In this document: positions 39,792-48,128 of the stretch, piece after piece
How positions within the stretch are numbered: the first letter of the stretch is position 1
How the letters are laid out: each line of letters opens with the position of its first letter
DNA from: Niveispirillum sp.
GTDB lineage: Bacteria > Pseudomonadota > Alphaproteobacteria > Azospirillales > Azospirillaceae
DNA: 48,269 bases
Assembly: GCF_017996735.1 (NCBI RefSeq)
Contig: NZ_JAGOGJ010000044.1
Location: 1-48,269 of the forward strand
Direction of reading: 5' to 3'
Translations under genes and position numbers: made by a program
The notes under the pieces: generated by a model
Database searches by the model: none
Seen by the model: the letters and a program-made list of their open reading frames with translations, nothing else
What the model was told of the DNA's origin: nothing

Positions 39792-41383
39792 TGGCGGACC
39801 CCAACAGCAGCGCGGCCCAAAGCCCGACGCAAAGCCCGCTGCGTCTGCCCCTGTTCCGGGCGCTGTGGATCGCCACCATCGTGTCGAATGTCGGTACCTG
39901 GATGCATGATGCCGGGGCCGGCTGGCTGATGACCAGCCTGTCCGACGCACCGATCATGGTGGCCCTGGTCCAGGCGGCCACCACCCTGCCCATGTTCCTG
40001 TTCGCCCTGCCCGGCGGGGCGTTGGCCGACATTGTCGACCGGCGCCGGCTGCTGATCCTGGCCCAGTTCTGGGCGTTGATCTGCGCCGGGCTGCTGGCGC
40101 TGGCCACGTTTCAGGGGCTGACGGGACCGGGGCTGCTGCTGGGCCTGACCTTTGCGCTGGCGACCGGGGCCGCGCTATCGGCCCCGGCCTTTCAGGCCAT
40201 CGTGCCGGAACTGGTGCCCAGACAGGCGTTGCCGGAGGCGGTATCGCTGAACAGCCTGGGCATCAATATTTCCCGCGCCATCGGCCCGGCCCTGGGCGGC
40301 TTCATCATCGCGGCGGCGGGGCCGGCGGCGGTGTTCGCCCTGAACGCCCTGTCGGTGCTGGGCGTCTGGCTGGTGCTGCTGGCCTGGAAGCGCCAGGCGA
40401 AACATAACACCCTGCCGGCCGAACATTTCACCGGCGCCCTGCGGGCCGGCGCCCGCTATGTCCGCCATTCGCCGGCCCTGCGGACGGTGCTGGTCCGCTC
40501 GATCGGGTTCTTCATCTTTGCCAGTGCGCTCTGGGCCTTCGTGCCGATCATCGCGCGCCGGGAACTGGGCCTGGGGGCCGCCGAATATGGGGCGCTGCTG
40601 GGCAGCATGGGGGCGGGCGCCATTGTCGGCGCCGTGCTGCTGCCGCATGTGCGCAGGTTTCTGTCGGCCAATGGTCTGACCATCGCCGCCACCCTGCTGT
40701 TTGCGTGCGTCAGTGTCGGGCTGGCCTTCGCCCATGGTTTCGCGCAGGCGGCGGCCTGCATGGCGTTCGCGGGCATGGCCTGGATCACCATGCTGTCCAG
40801 CTTCAATGTGGCGGCACAGACGGCGGCGCCAAGCTGGGTGAAGGCCCGCGCCCTGGCCATCAATCTGCTGGTTTTCCAGGGCTCGATGGCCGCCGGCAGC
40901 GCAGGCTGGGGCTGGACCGCCGGGCATCTGGGCATCCCCAATACGCTGCTGATCGCCGCTTCCGGCATGGTGCTGGCCTTGGGTCTGGCGCTGCGTTGGA
41001 AGATCAAGGGCGACATGGCGGGCAATATCGCGCCGTCATCCCACTGGCCCTCGCCCATCGTGGCGGTCGACAGCCCCACCGACCGGGGGCCGGTCATGAT
41101 CACGGTGGAATATCTGATCGACCCCGCCCGCAAGGCCGGGTTCGCCAAGGCCATGGGCACCCTGCGCCGCATCCGCCACCGCGACGGGGCCATCAGTTGG
41201 GCGCTGTATGAAGACGCCGCCGAGCCCGGCCGCATGGTGGAAAGCTTTGTCCTGGAAAGCTGGCTGGAGCATCTGCGCCAGCATGAACGCGTCACCCATG
41301 CCGACCGTGAGGATCAGGAGGCGGTACGCGGTTTCCATCTGGGGACGGAACCACCCGTCGTGCGCCACCTGATCGCGCCATAG
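39791..41383 (+). CDS. MFS exporter (EntS/MFS_3 type) with C-terminal ABM-like domain
   Basis: 530 residues from the ATG at 39791. Residues ~15-410 form about twelve helices of the MFS_3 type: FRALWIATIVSNVGTWMHDAGAGWLMTSL, FALPGGALADIVDRRRLL and LNSLGINISRAIGPALGGFI. After a linker, ~435-530 is a soluble ferredoxin-like domain (TVEYLIDPARKAGFAKAMGTLRRIRHRDGAISWALYEDAAEPGRMVESFVLESWLEHLRQHERVT), similar to antibiotic-biosynthesis monooxygenase folds. Exporter of small molecules is inferred. It closes the XapX-amidohydrolase-DoxX operon. Confidence 0.9.
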   Translation: MADPNSSAAQSPTQSPLRLPLFRALWIATIVSNVGTWMHDAGAGWLMTSLSDAPIMVALVQAATTLPMFLFALPGGALADIVDRRRLLILAQFWALICAGLLALATFQGLTGPGLLLGLTFALATGAALSAPAFQAIVPELVPRQALPEAVSLNSLGINISRAIGPALGGFIIAAAGPAAVFALNALSVLGVWLVLLAWKRQAKHNTLPAEHFTGALRAGARYVRHSPALRTVLVRSIGFFIFASALWAFVPIIARRELGLGAAEYGALLGSMGAGAIVGAVLLPHVRRFLSANGLTIAATLLFACVSVGLAFAHGFAQAAACMAFAGMAWITMLSSFNVAAQTAAPSWVKARALAINLLVFQGSMAAGSAGWGWTAGHLGIPNTLLIAASGMVLALGLALRWKIKGDMAGNIAPSSHWPSPIVAVDSPTDRGPVMITVEYLIDPARKAGFAKAMGTLRRIRHRDGAISWALYEDAAEPGRMVESFVLESWLEHLRQHERVTHADREDQEAVRGFHLGTEPPVVRHLIAP

Positions 41384-41390
41384 GTCGCGT

Positions 41391-43190
41391 TTAGGGTACC
41401 TTTCCACCGCCCGCCGCGATCCAGCCATTGATACGCTGTTCCAGCATGGTCATCGGCATCGGCCCGTCATTCAGCATCAGGGCGTGGAACTGCTTGATAT
41501 CGAATTTGGGCCCCAGCGCCCGTTCCGCCCGCGCCCGCAGTTCCGAGATTTTAAGCTGTCCGATCTTGTAGCCCAGGGCCTGAGCGGGCCAGCCGATATA
41601 GCGGTCGGTCTCGCTCTGGATGTTCTTTTCGGCCAGCGCGCTGTTGTCGCGCAGGCAGCTTGCTGCCTCCTCGCGACCCATGCCCTTCCAATGGATGCCC
41701 ACATCCATGACCAGCCGGCAGGCCCGCCACATCTCCATGGACAGCATGCCGAACCGTTCATAGGGGGTGGTGTAGAGTCCCATCTCGGCCACCAGTTGCT
41801 CGGTATAGAGCGCCCAGCCCTCGATATAGGCCGTGATATCCTCCTGCCGGCGGAACTGCGGCACGCCCTGCAGCTCCTGCGCCAGGGCGATCTGGAGATG
41901 ATGCCCTGGCACCCCTTCATGCGCGACCAGGGCCGGCAACTCATAGAGCGGCCGCATCGTCAGATGCGAGGTGTTGATCATCAGGCCACCGGCCACGCCC
42001 TGTTCCGGGCTGCCGGGATGGTAGCGGCCTGAAGTATAGCCTTCCTCGATCTCCGCCGGCACCGGCCGCACGCCATAGGGCAGGCGCGGCAGCAGGCTGA
42101 AATATTCCGGCAATCGGTCATCGATGCGCTTGGCCAGCCGGCTGGACTTTTCCAGCAACTGCTCGCGCGAGGTGGCATAGAATTCAGGTGATGTCCGAAG
42201 AAAGGCCAGGAATGCCTTGAAATCAACTGTAAAACCGGTCTCCTTGATGATGCCGTCCATGGCGGCGCGGATGCGCGCGATCTCGCTTCGGCCCAGGTCG
42301 AAAACCTGATCCGGGCTCATCTCCGTAGTCGTCTCGCGCTTCACGCGATAGGCATAGTACGCCTTGCCTTCGGGCAGCGACGACGCGCCCAGACTGGCCC
42401 GTGCCTTGGGCAGGTATTCCTTGGCGAAGAAATCGGCCAGGGCGATTTCCGCCGGCTTCACCTTGTCGGTCACCAGCTTTTGCCCATTGGCCAGAAACGC
42501 CTGACGCTGTGCCGCCGGGATGGTGGCAGGAAGGGATTTCAGGGGTTCCAGCAGGGCATTTTCGTCCGCCTTCATGTCGGCCAGGGTGCGGGTCATGCGC
42601 ACTGCCGCTTCCGCCACCAATTTGGGCTGAACGAACCCGGTCTTCAAACCGCGCCGCATATTGGCGATATTGGTGGCGTAATAGTCGGGCAGGGCGGCGA
42701 TACGGGCCAGATAGGCTTGAACCTCCACCTCATTGCGCAGGCGTGTGCTGCCGGCCGTATAGCTGGCCACGTAGAAAAAGCCGCTGTCGCTGTTGAAGGG
42801 CATGCGCTCTTCATCGAACCGCGCACCTTCCAGGTCCAGTGTCAGTTTGCGCAGCAGCAGCGCATGGTTCAGCGCATCCTGACCCGACAGACCCGCCGCC
42901 GGAAGGGCCGCCAGCCGGTCGCGCAGGCGGGTGATGGCCTGTACTCTTTCCTTTACCGCCGCCGGGCTGTCATCAGGCCAGCGTTTCGCCGCCGCCAGGT
43001 CGCCGCGCTGTGCGGCCCCGATCGGGTCATTCTGGTTTAACAAATGGTCGTAATCACTTAGAACTACTTGCAAATCCTCAACCGGACCTGCCCAGGCCCC
43101 CGCGCTGCTCAGCAGCATAAGGGCAAGGCCGGCACCCATGGCGTGTGACAGGATCGGGCGTTTGCGAGACCGGGCGGCGGGAATCGGCAT
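41391..43190 (-). CDS. Exported DUF885 metallopeptidase
   Basis: 599 residues with a signal peptide (MGAGLALMLLSSAGAWA). The DUF885 zinc motif HEGVPGHH (424-431) and the downstream YIEGWALYTEQL glutamate are both present, as in this M1/M32-like family. It is probably a periplasmic peptidase acting on oligopeptides. The ATG has AAAAGG 7 nt upstream. The AT-rich sequence before it (43197-43232) may hold its promoter. It converges with the MFS gene and lies downstream of the hydroxyproline epimerase on the same strand. Confidence 0.9.
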   Translation of the reverse strand: MPIPAARSRKRPILSHAMGAGLALMLLSSAGAWAGPVEDLQVVLSDYDHLLNQNDPIGAAQRGDLAAAKRWPDDSPAAVKERVQAITRLRDRLAALPAAGLSGQDALNHALLLRKLTLDLEGARFDEERMPFNSDSGFFYVASYTAGSTRLRNEVEVQAYLARIAALPDYYATNIANMRRGLKTGFVQPKLVAEAAVRMTRTLADMKADENALLEPLKSLPATIPAAQRQAFLANGQKLVTDKVKPAEIALADFFAKEYLPKARASLGASSLPEGKAYYAYRVKRETTTEMSPDQVFDLGRSEIARIRAAMDGIIKETGFTVDFKAFLAFLRTSPEFYATSREQLLEKSSRLAKRIDDRLPEYFSLLPRLPYGVRPVPAEIEEGYTSGRYHPGSPEQGVAGGLMINTSHLTMRPLYELPALVAHEGVPGHHLQIALAQELQGVPQFRRQEDITAYIEGWALYTEQLVAEMGLYTTPYERFGMLSMEMWRACRLVMDVGIHWKGMGREEAASCLRDNSALAEKNIQSETDRYIGWPAQALGYKIGQLKISELRARAERALGPKFDIKQFHALMLNDGPMPMTMLEQRINGWIAAGGGKVP

Positions 43191-43232
43191 GGCTGAACCT
43201 TTTCTTGTTTTTCAGATATTTAATACATATTC

Positions 43233-44231
43233 CTAAACCACGGTGAATCCCGCCCAGAACGGGTCTTCGCGGTCGATCCAGATGGTGTTGAAGCCGGTCG
43301 AAATGGCGCTGCCCTGGATGGAGGGGATGATGGCGTTGTGCCCGTTCAGGTCAACAGCCGCCTCCACCTTACCGATGAAACGGCTGCCGATATAGCTTTC
43401 ATGCACGAAGCTGTCGCCCACCGACAGCCTTCCCTTGGCCACCAGATGGGCCAGCCGGGCCGAGGTGCCGGTGCCGCACGGGCTGCGGTCGATGGCGCGT
43501 TCGCCATAGAAGACGGCATTGCGCCCGTCCGCCCCGTCGCCGCGCGGCCTGTCCACCCACAGGACATGCGACACGCCCCGGATGCGGCTGTCCACCGGAT
43601 GCACCGGCTCGATCTTCTCCCGCATGCACGCGCGGACGGTGCGCGACAGTTCAACGATGCGCGCCGCGCCCAGATCGTCCAGGCCCGTATAGGGTCCCTG
43701 CGGTTCGACAATGGCGTAATAGTTCCCGCCATAGGAGACATCGACCGACAGCGGGCCGAAATCCGGCACCTCGATCTCCACGCCCATGGCCGCGACATAG
43801 GCGGGCACGTTGCGGATACGCACCCAGGTGACGCGATGCCCCTCGGTCCCGTACTCGATATCGATGATACCCGCCGGCACCTCCACCCGCAGCTTTCCCG
43901 GTTCTCGCGGCAGGATCAGGCCGTTTTCCAGACCGAAGGTGATCATGCCGATGGTGCCGTGCCCGCACATGGGCAGACAGCCGCTGGTCTCGATGAACAG
44001 GATGCCGATATCGCTGTCATCTCGTGTCGGCGGGTACAGGAACCCGCCCGACATCATGTCATGCCCGCGCGGCTCAAAGCACAGGCCGGTGCGGATCCAG
44101 TCGAACCGCTCCAGAAAGTCCTGTCTGCGCTCCGCCATCGACGCGCCGCGCAAAAGCGGCGCCCCGCCGGCCACCAGCCGCACCGGATTGCCCGCCGTGT
44201 GCCCGTCGATACAGAAGAAGGTATGGCGCAT
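43233..44231 (-). CDS. 4-hydroxyproline 2-epimerase (proline racemase family)
   Basis: 332 residues from the ATG at 44231; 11 further upstream codons are not family-like. Both catalytic cysteines of the epimerases are present: Cys89 in CLPMCGHGTIG and Cys252 in DRSPCGTGTSARL, so it should be a true epimerase rather than a 3-hydroxyproline dehydratase. FFCIDGHTAGNPVRLV is the family start. It converts trans-4-hydroxy-L-proline to cis-4-hydroxy-D-proline, the first step in catabolism. It is 50 bp downstream of the DapA-family deaminase gene. Confidence 0.9.
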   Translation of the reverse strand: MRHTFFCIDGHTAGNPVRLVAGGAPLLRGASMAERRQDFLERFDWIRTGLCFEPRGHDMMSGGFLYPPTRDDSDIGILFIETSGCLPMCGHGTIGMITFGLENGLILPREPGKLRVEVPAGIIDIEYGTEGHRVTWVRIRNVPAYVAAMGVEIEVPDFGPLSVDVSYGGNYYAIVEPQGPYTGLDDLGAARIVELSRTVRACMREKIEPVHPVDSRIRGVSHVLWVDRPRGDGADGRNAVFYGERAIDRSPCGTGTSARLAHLVAKGRLSVGDSFVHESYIGSRFIGKVEAAVDLNGHNAIIPSIQGSAISTGFNTIWIDREDPFWAGFTVV

Positions 44232-44281
44232 CTTTTCAGTTCCCCTCACGCCGGGCGTCGCCATCCGGCGGCCTGGCTGCG

Positions 44282-45178
44282 TCAGATCGGCCGCGTCGCG
44301 GCGGCCTTTTCGACCATGGCGACGACCTGGGCGCGGCGTTCCCCGGCCAGCGGCAGGCGGGGCAGGCGCACCCGTTCCGACCCACGCCCCATGATCTGTT
44401 CGGCCAGCTTGATCGACTGTACCAGATCATGTTCGGCATCCAGATGCAGCAGCGGCATGAACCAGCGATAGATGCGCCGCGCTTCGGCAATGTCGCCCTT
44501 TTGCAGGGCCTTGACCAGCGCCACCGACTCTTGCGGGAAGGCACTGGTCAGGCCGGAAACCCAGCCATGGGCGCCCAGGATCATGCCTTCCAGCGCCACA
44601 TCATCCAGCCCGGCCATCAGTACGAACCGATCGCCGAATTCATTGATCAGGTCAGTGAAGCGGCGCGGGTCCGGCGCGCTTTCCTTCACGGCCACGATAT
44701 TGGGAATGTCGGCCAGCTTCTTCAAAACCCGGGCGGAGATCGACACACGATAGGCCGGCGGGTTGTTGTACAGCATGATGGGCAGGCTGGTCGCCTCGGC
44801 CACACTCTTGAAATGGGTGTAAAGCTCTTCCTCGGTCGGGACATAGACCATGGCCGGCAACAGCATCAGTCCATCCGCGCCCAGCGCCTCCGCATCGCGC
44901 GCGAAGGCCACGGCGCGCTTGGTGGTCAGTTCCGACACTCCGGCCACCACGGGCACGCGGCCGGCCACGGCGGTGCGGGCGCGGTCCAGCACGGCGCGCT
45001 TCTCGTCGGGTTCCAGGGAGTTGTTCTCCCCACAGGTGCCCAGCAGGATCAGCCCGTCCACCCCGTCGCGGATCAGCGCATCCTGTACCCCGGCCGTCGC
45101 GTCATAATCGACGGACAGGTCCTCGGCGAACTGCGTGGTGGCGGCGGGATAGACACCCGTCCAGGAAAGCGTGGCCAT
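44282..45178 (-). CDS. DapA-family enzyme, probable pyrroline-4-hydroxy-2-carboxylate deaminase
   Basis: 298 residues from the ATG at 45178 (GGAG 8 nt upstream). The Schiff-base lysine is Lys165 in VAVKESAPD, and Tyr137 is in IMLYNNPPAYRV; GTCGENNSL is the carboxylate loop. DapA-fold enzymes include Pyr4H2C deaminase, which follows hydroxyproline epimerase and a D-amino acid oxidase in the hydroxyproline pathway, forming 2-oxoglutarate semialdehyde. Pairing with the epimerase supports this over dihydrodipicolinate synthase. The required D-hydroxyproline oxidase and semialdehyde dehydrogenase are not in the window. Confidence 0.82.
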   Translation of the reverse strand: MATLSWTGVYPAATTQFAEDLSVDYDATAGVQDALIRDGVDGLILLGTCGENNSLEPDEKRAVLDRARTAVAGRVPVVAGVSELTTKRAVAFARDAEALGADGLMLLPAMVYVPTEEELYTHFKSVAEATSLPIMLYNNPPAYRVSISARVLKKLADIPNIVAVKESAPDPRRFTDLINEFGDRFVLMAGLDDVALEGMILGAHGWVSGLTSAFPQESVALVKALQKGDIAEARRIYRWFMPLLHLDAEHDLVQSIKLAEQIMGRGSERVRLPRLPLAGERRAQVVAMVEKAAATRPI

Positions 45179-45205
45179 GATCATCGCTCCGTTGGTGGAT
45201 CGATA

Positions 45206-45217
45206 ATCGTATACGAT
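45206..45217. promoter_or_regulatory. Palindrome ATCGTATACGAT, probable GntR operator
   Basis: A perfect 12-bp palindrome with the GTATAC core typical of FadR-subfamily GntR sites. It lies between the GntR stop and the DapA-family start, 28 bp before the latter. It suggests an internal promoter through which the GntR protein controls the hydroxyproline genes. Confidence 0.6.
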
Positions 45218-45243
45218 ATACTTTTGGCGAAGGGAAGGGGGGT

Positions 45244-45885
45244 TCACTCCCCCAATTGGTCGCGCAGATCGTCCAGTGTGGCCTGGATATGCTCCCGGAT
45301 CAGCCCCTCGACCAGCGGCGTATCACCGGCCGTCCAGGCGTCCAGGATGGCGCGATGTTCGCGTTTGGCCCGGTCCTCGCGGCCCTTGGGTTCCAGATGC
45401 ATGCGCACATAGCGTTCCGACAGGATCAGCAGCCGGGTCAGAAGCTGAAAGGTCACCGGCCCCGCCGGCTGGATCATCGACAGGTGGAACAGCCGGTTCT
45501 GCGTGACATGGTCGGCCCCGTCCATGTCCTGGTTCTTTTCCAGGGCCTCCAGCGCGGCGCGTGCGGCCGCATGGTCCTCTGCCGTGGCCCGGCCTGCCCC
45601 ATCTGCCACCGCACCCGGTTCCAGTTTCAGGCGCAGGGCGAAGATCTCCGACGCCTCTCCCATCGACATGGGCCGCACGACATAGCCCCGGTTGGGGTAG
45701 GAGGTCAGCAGGCCATCCTGTTCCAGACGGCCCAGCGCCTCGCGCAGGGGGATCTTGCTGACGCCCAGTTCAGTGGCAATCACGTCCTGGCGCACCGGTG
45801 TACCCGGCGCGATCCCGCCGGACAATATCCGCCGCCGGACAACTTCATAGGTCTGGTCGGACAGGGTTCTGACAATGATGCTCAT
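45244..45885 (-). CDS. GntR/FadR-family regulator
   Basis: 213 residues from the ATG at 45885. The winged HTH is YEVVRRRILSGGIAPGTPVRQDVIATELGVSKIPLREALGRLEQDGLLTSYPNRGYVV, followed by an FCD ligand domain (ASEIFALRLKLEPGAV, QNRLFHLSMI, HRAILDAWTAGD, LIREHIQATLDDL). FCD domains bind carboxylic acids, often with a metal. It precedes the DapA-family and epimerase genes by 65 bp on the same strand, so a hydroxyproline-pathway metabolite is the probable effector. A hairpin lies just upstream. Confidence 0.92.
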   Translation of the reverse strand: MSIIVRTLSDQTYEVVRRRILSGGIAPGTPVRQDVIATELGVSKIPLREALGRLEQDGLLTSYPNRGYVVRPMSMGEASEIFALRLKLEPGAVADGAGRATAEDHAAARAALEALEKNQDMDGADHVTQNRLFHLSMIQPAGPVTFQLLTRLLILSERYVRMHLEPKGREDRAKREHRAILDAWTAGDTPLVEGLIREHIQATLDDLRDQLGE

Positions 45886-45913
45886 GAACGGCCACGGGTG
45901 CGGGGAACGGAAA

Positions 45914-45947
45914 CGGGCGGCAGGGGACATTCCACCCCTGCCGCCCG
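45914..45947 (-). terminator. Strong hairpin between the S46 peptidase and GntR genes
   Basis: CGGGCGGCAGGGG pairs perfectly over 13 bp with CCCCTGCCGCCCG around an 8-nt loop. On the minus strand, a short T-rich stretch (TTTCC) follows. It ends 29 bp before the GntR start, so it may terminate the S46 transcript or lie in the GntR leader. Confidence 0.5.
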
Positions 45948-46052
45948 TACAACTTATACAATTCCGTTCCGGGCGGCCATGTGGCATCGACACGCCGCCC
46001 GGCACCCGTGCATTGCAGGAAAAGGGGCCGGTGCCTGCCAGCCCCAATCCTC

Positions 46053-48128
46053 CTACTTCAGCCCCAGTTCCTTCACGATGGCTTGCGCGCCATAGACGTT
46101 ACGCAGGGCCTCGGCCATACCGCGCACATCGACCATGACGGTGCGGTTGCGCTTGGGCTCATAGCCATAATCGCCCGACAGGCTGTGGATATTGCCGTCG
46201 AAGACCAGGCCGATCACTTCGCCCTTGGCATTGATGGCGGCCGAACCGGAATTGCCGCCGATAATGTCATTGGTGGAGACCGCGTTATAGGGGGTCGCCA
46301 TGTTGACCTTGTCCTTGGCTGCCACCCAGCTCTTGGCCATGTCGAACGGGAAGGCGCCGGTATTGCGCTCATACAGGCCGCCGATGGTCGTGTAAGGCTT
46401 GACCTCGGTGCCATCCAGTTCGGTCCAGCCCTGCATCTTGCCATAGGACAGGCGCAGCGACAGGGTGGCGTCGGGATAGACGCTGTCGCCGTAAAGCGCG
46501 AAGCGGGCCTTGGCGATGCGGGCCTGGGCCTGCTCCACCACCGCGTCCACTTCCTCTTCCACCGATTTGCGGGCGGCGCGGGCGGCGGCGTCCACCACCT
46601 TCATCAGCTTGATCATCGGGTCGTCCGACGCGTCAACGGCTTCCTTGCCGCCTTCGAACAGGCGCAGACGCTCGGCCGGATCGCCCAGCTTGCTGGCCTT
46701 GACGGCTGCGGCGGCCACCTGATCGGGCGACTGCTTGCCCAGCACTGCCTTGACCATGGCGTCATCCGGCCCGAACTGCTCCCGGAACTTGGTCAGCGAG
46801 AAGGTCAGCAGGGCGACTTCCAGATCGGCATGGACCGGGGCAGGGTTGGACAGGCGCTGTTTCAGGGCAGGCAGGCGGCTGTCGCCATATTCGCGCAGAC
46901 GCTGACCCGACGGCAGCAGACGCTCATCCCCGGCGCGCAGCAGCAGGCGGGCATTAGTGGCCAGCACGCTGTCGAAGGCGCGCATACGCTCCAGATGGAT
47001 CACACGCTGATAAAGCTGGGCGAAACGGACCTGCGCCTTCTCGATCTGCTCGAACGCATCGCCGACCTGGGCGGCCAGCTTGGGATCGGCGGCGATTTTG
47101 GCGCGCAACTCCTGTTCGGCCTTCACCTTGGCGCCGAAGAATTCCTTGTCGGCCAGCGCCATCTGGCGGCCCTTCCAGACCTTGATGGAATTCTCGATGC
47201 TGTTCAGGTCGTCAAAGGCCTCGCGGTTGCGGTCGGCATTCTCCCGCCCGAATTCGATCAGGCGGCCGCGCTTTTCCTGAGCAAAGAACAGGATGGAGGG
47301 GGCGACATTGTCGCGCACGAATTCCAGTTCGGCGATGGTGCGCAGGCGGCTGGTGGAACCGGGATTGCCGATGACGAAGCTGGCATCGCCTTCCTTGCTG
47401 CCGTCCCTGGACCATTTGAAATGATCCGGGCTCTTGATCGGCTTGCCATCCTCGTAAACCCGCAGCAGCGACATGTCGAGCGCGTAGCGGGGGAAGTTGA
47501 AATTGTCCGGATCGCCGCCGAAGGACGCCGCCGCCGCTTCAGGCGCGAAGGCCAGACGCACATCCTGATAACGCTTGTACTTGTACAGGTTATAGCGGCC
47601 GCCCTGGTACAGGGTCACGGCGTCGCAGCGCAGCTTGGCGTCGCCGCCGGCGCAGTTCTTCTCGATATCGGCCAGAACCGTGCGGCGGGCATTGGCGAAA
47701 TCCTGGCCGGTCTTGCCGGCGGTGGCGGCTTCGACCTGGGCGGTGATGTCGGTGATTTCAACAAGCTGGTTGATCTCGATACCGGCGCAGCTTTTCTCCT
47801 CCGGGCGGGCCTTGGCCAGGAAGCCGTCGGCCTGGTAATCCTTGTCGGCGGACGACAGTTCGGCGATGCAGTCGGCGACGCAGTGATGGTTGGTCATCAC
47901 CAGCCCTTCGCCCGACACGAAGCTGCCCGAGCAGCCGCCGGCCAGACGGACATAGGATTTCTGCGCCTTGTTCAGCCATTTTGCATCCGGCGTGAAGCCG
48001 GTTGCCTTGGCGATGGACGCCGTCGGCACATTGTCGATGGTCCACATGCCTTCATCGGCCTGGGCCGCCCCCACCAGAAGGGCGATGGTCGCGGCGGTCG
48101 ATACCACCAGCTTCACCGGCTTCACCAT
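46053..48128 (-). CDS. S46 dipeptidyl-peptidase (DPP7/DPP11 family)
   Basis: 691 residues with a signal peptide ending near AAQADEGMW; the ATG at 48128 is chosen over upstream codons that lack a signal. The chymotrypsin-like triad is seen in TNHHCV (His81 or 82), FGGDPDNFNFPR (Asp) and GGNSGSA (Ser627). S46 enzymes release N-terminal dipeptides in the periplasm. The residue 18 after Ser is Gly645 in VFDGNIH, the position that is Gly in DPP7 and Arg in DPP11, predicting preference for hydrophobic rather than acidic residues. It lies upstream of the GntR/hydroxyproline genes on the same strand. Confidence 0.92.
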   Translation of the reverse strand: MVKPVKLVVSTAATIALLVGAAQADEGMWTIDNVPTASIAKATGFTPDAKWLNKAQKSYVRLAGGCSGSFVSGEGLVMTNHHCVADCIAELSSADKDYQADGFLAKARPEEKSCAGIEINQLVEITDITAQVEAATAGKTGQDFANARRTVLADIEKNCAGGDAKLRCDAVTLYQGGRYNLYKYKRYQDVRLAFAPEAAAASFGGDPDNFNFPRYALDMSLLRVYEDGKPIKSPDHFKWSRDGSKEGDASFVIGNPGSTSRLRTIAELEFVRDNVAPSILFFAQEKRGRLIEFGRENADRNREAFDDLNSIENSIKVWKGRQMALADKEFFGAKVKAEQELRAKIAADPKLAAQVGDAFEQIEKAQVRFAQLYQRVIHLERMRAFDSVLATNARLLLRAGDERLLPSGQRLREYGDSRLPALKQRLSNPAPVHADLEVALLTFSLTKFREQFGPDDAMVKAVLGKQSPDQVAAAAVKASKLGDPAERLRLFEGGKEAVDASDDPMIKLMKVVDAAARAARKSVEEEVDAVVEQAQARIAKARFALYGDSVYPDATLSLRLSYGKMQGWTELDGTEVKPYTTIGGLYERNTGAFPFDMAKSWVAAKDKVNMATPYNAVSTNDIIGGNSGSAAINAKGEVIGLVFDGNIHSLSGDYGYEPKRNRTVMVDVRGMAEALRNVYGAQAIVKELGLK

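Noticed and set aside
44282..45178. Housekeeping dihydrodipicolinate synthase (dapA)
   Set aside because: The family fold fits, but the gene is coupled to a hydroxyproline epimerase and a GntR regulator, which favours a catabolic DapA-family enzyme.
45914..45947. Hairpin as a member of the dispersed repeat family
   Set aside because: It lacks the CCCTCACCCTCCC ends and the shared core; it is a simple stem-loop.
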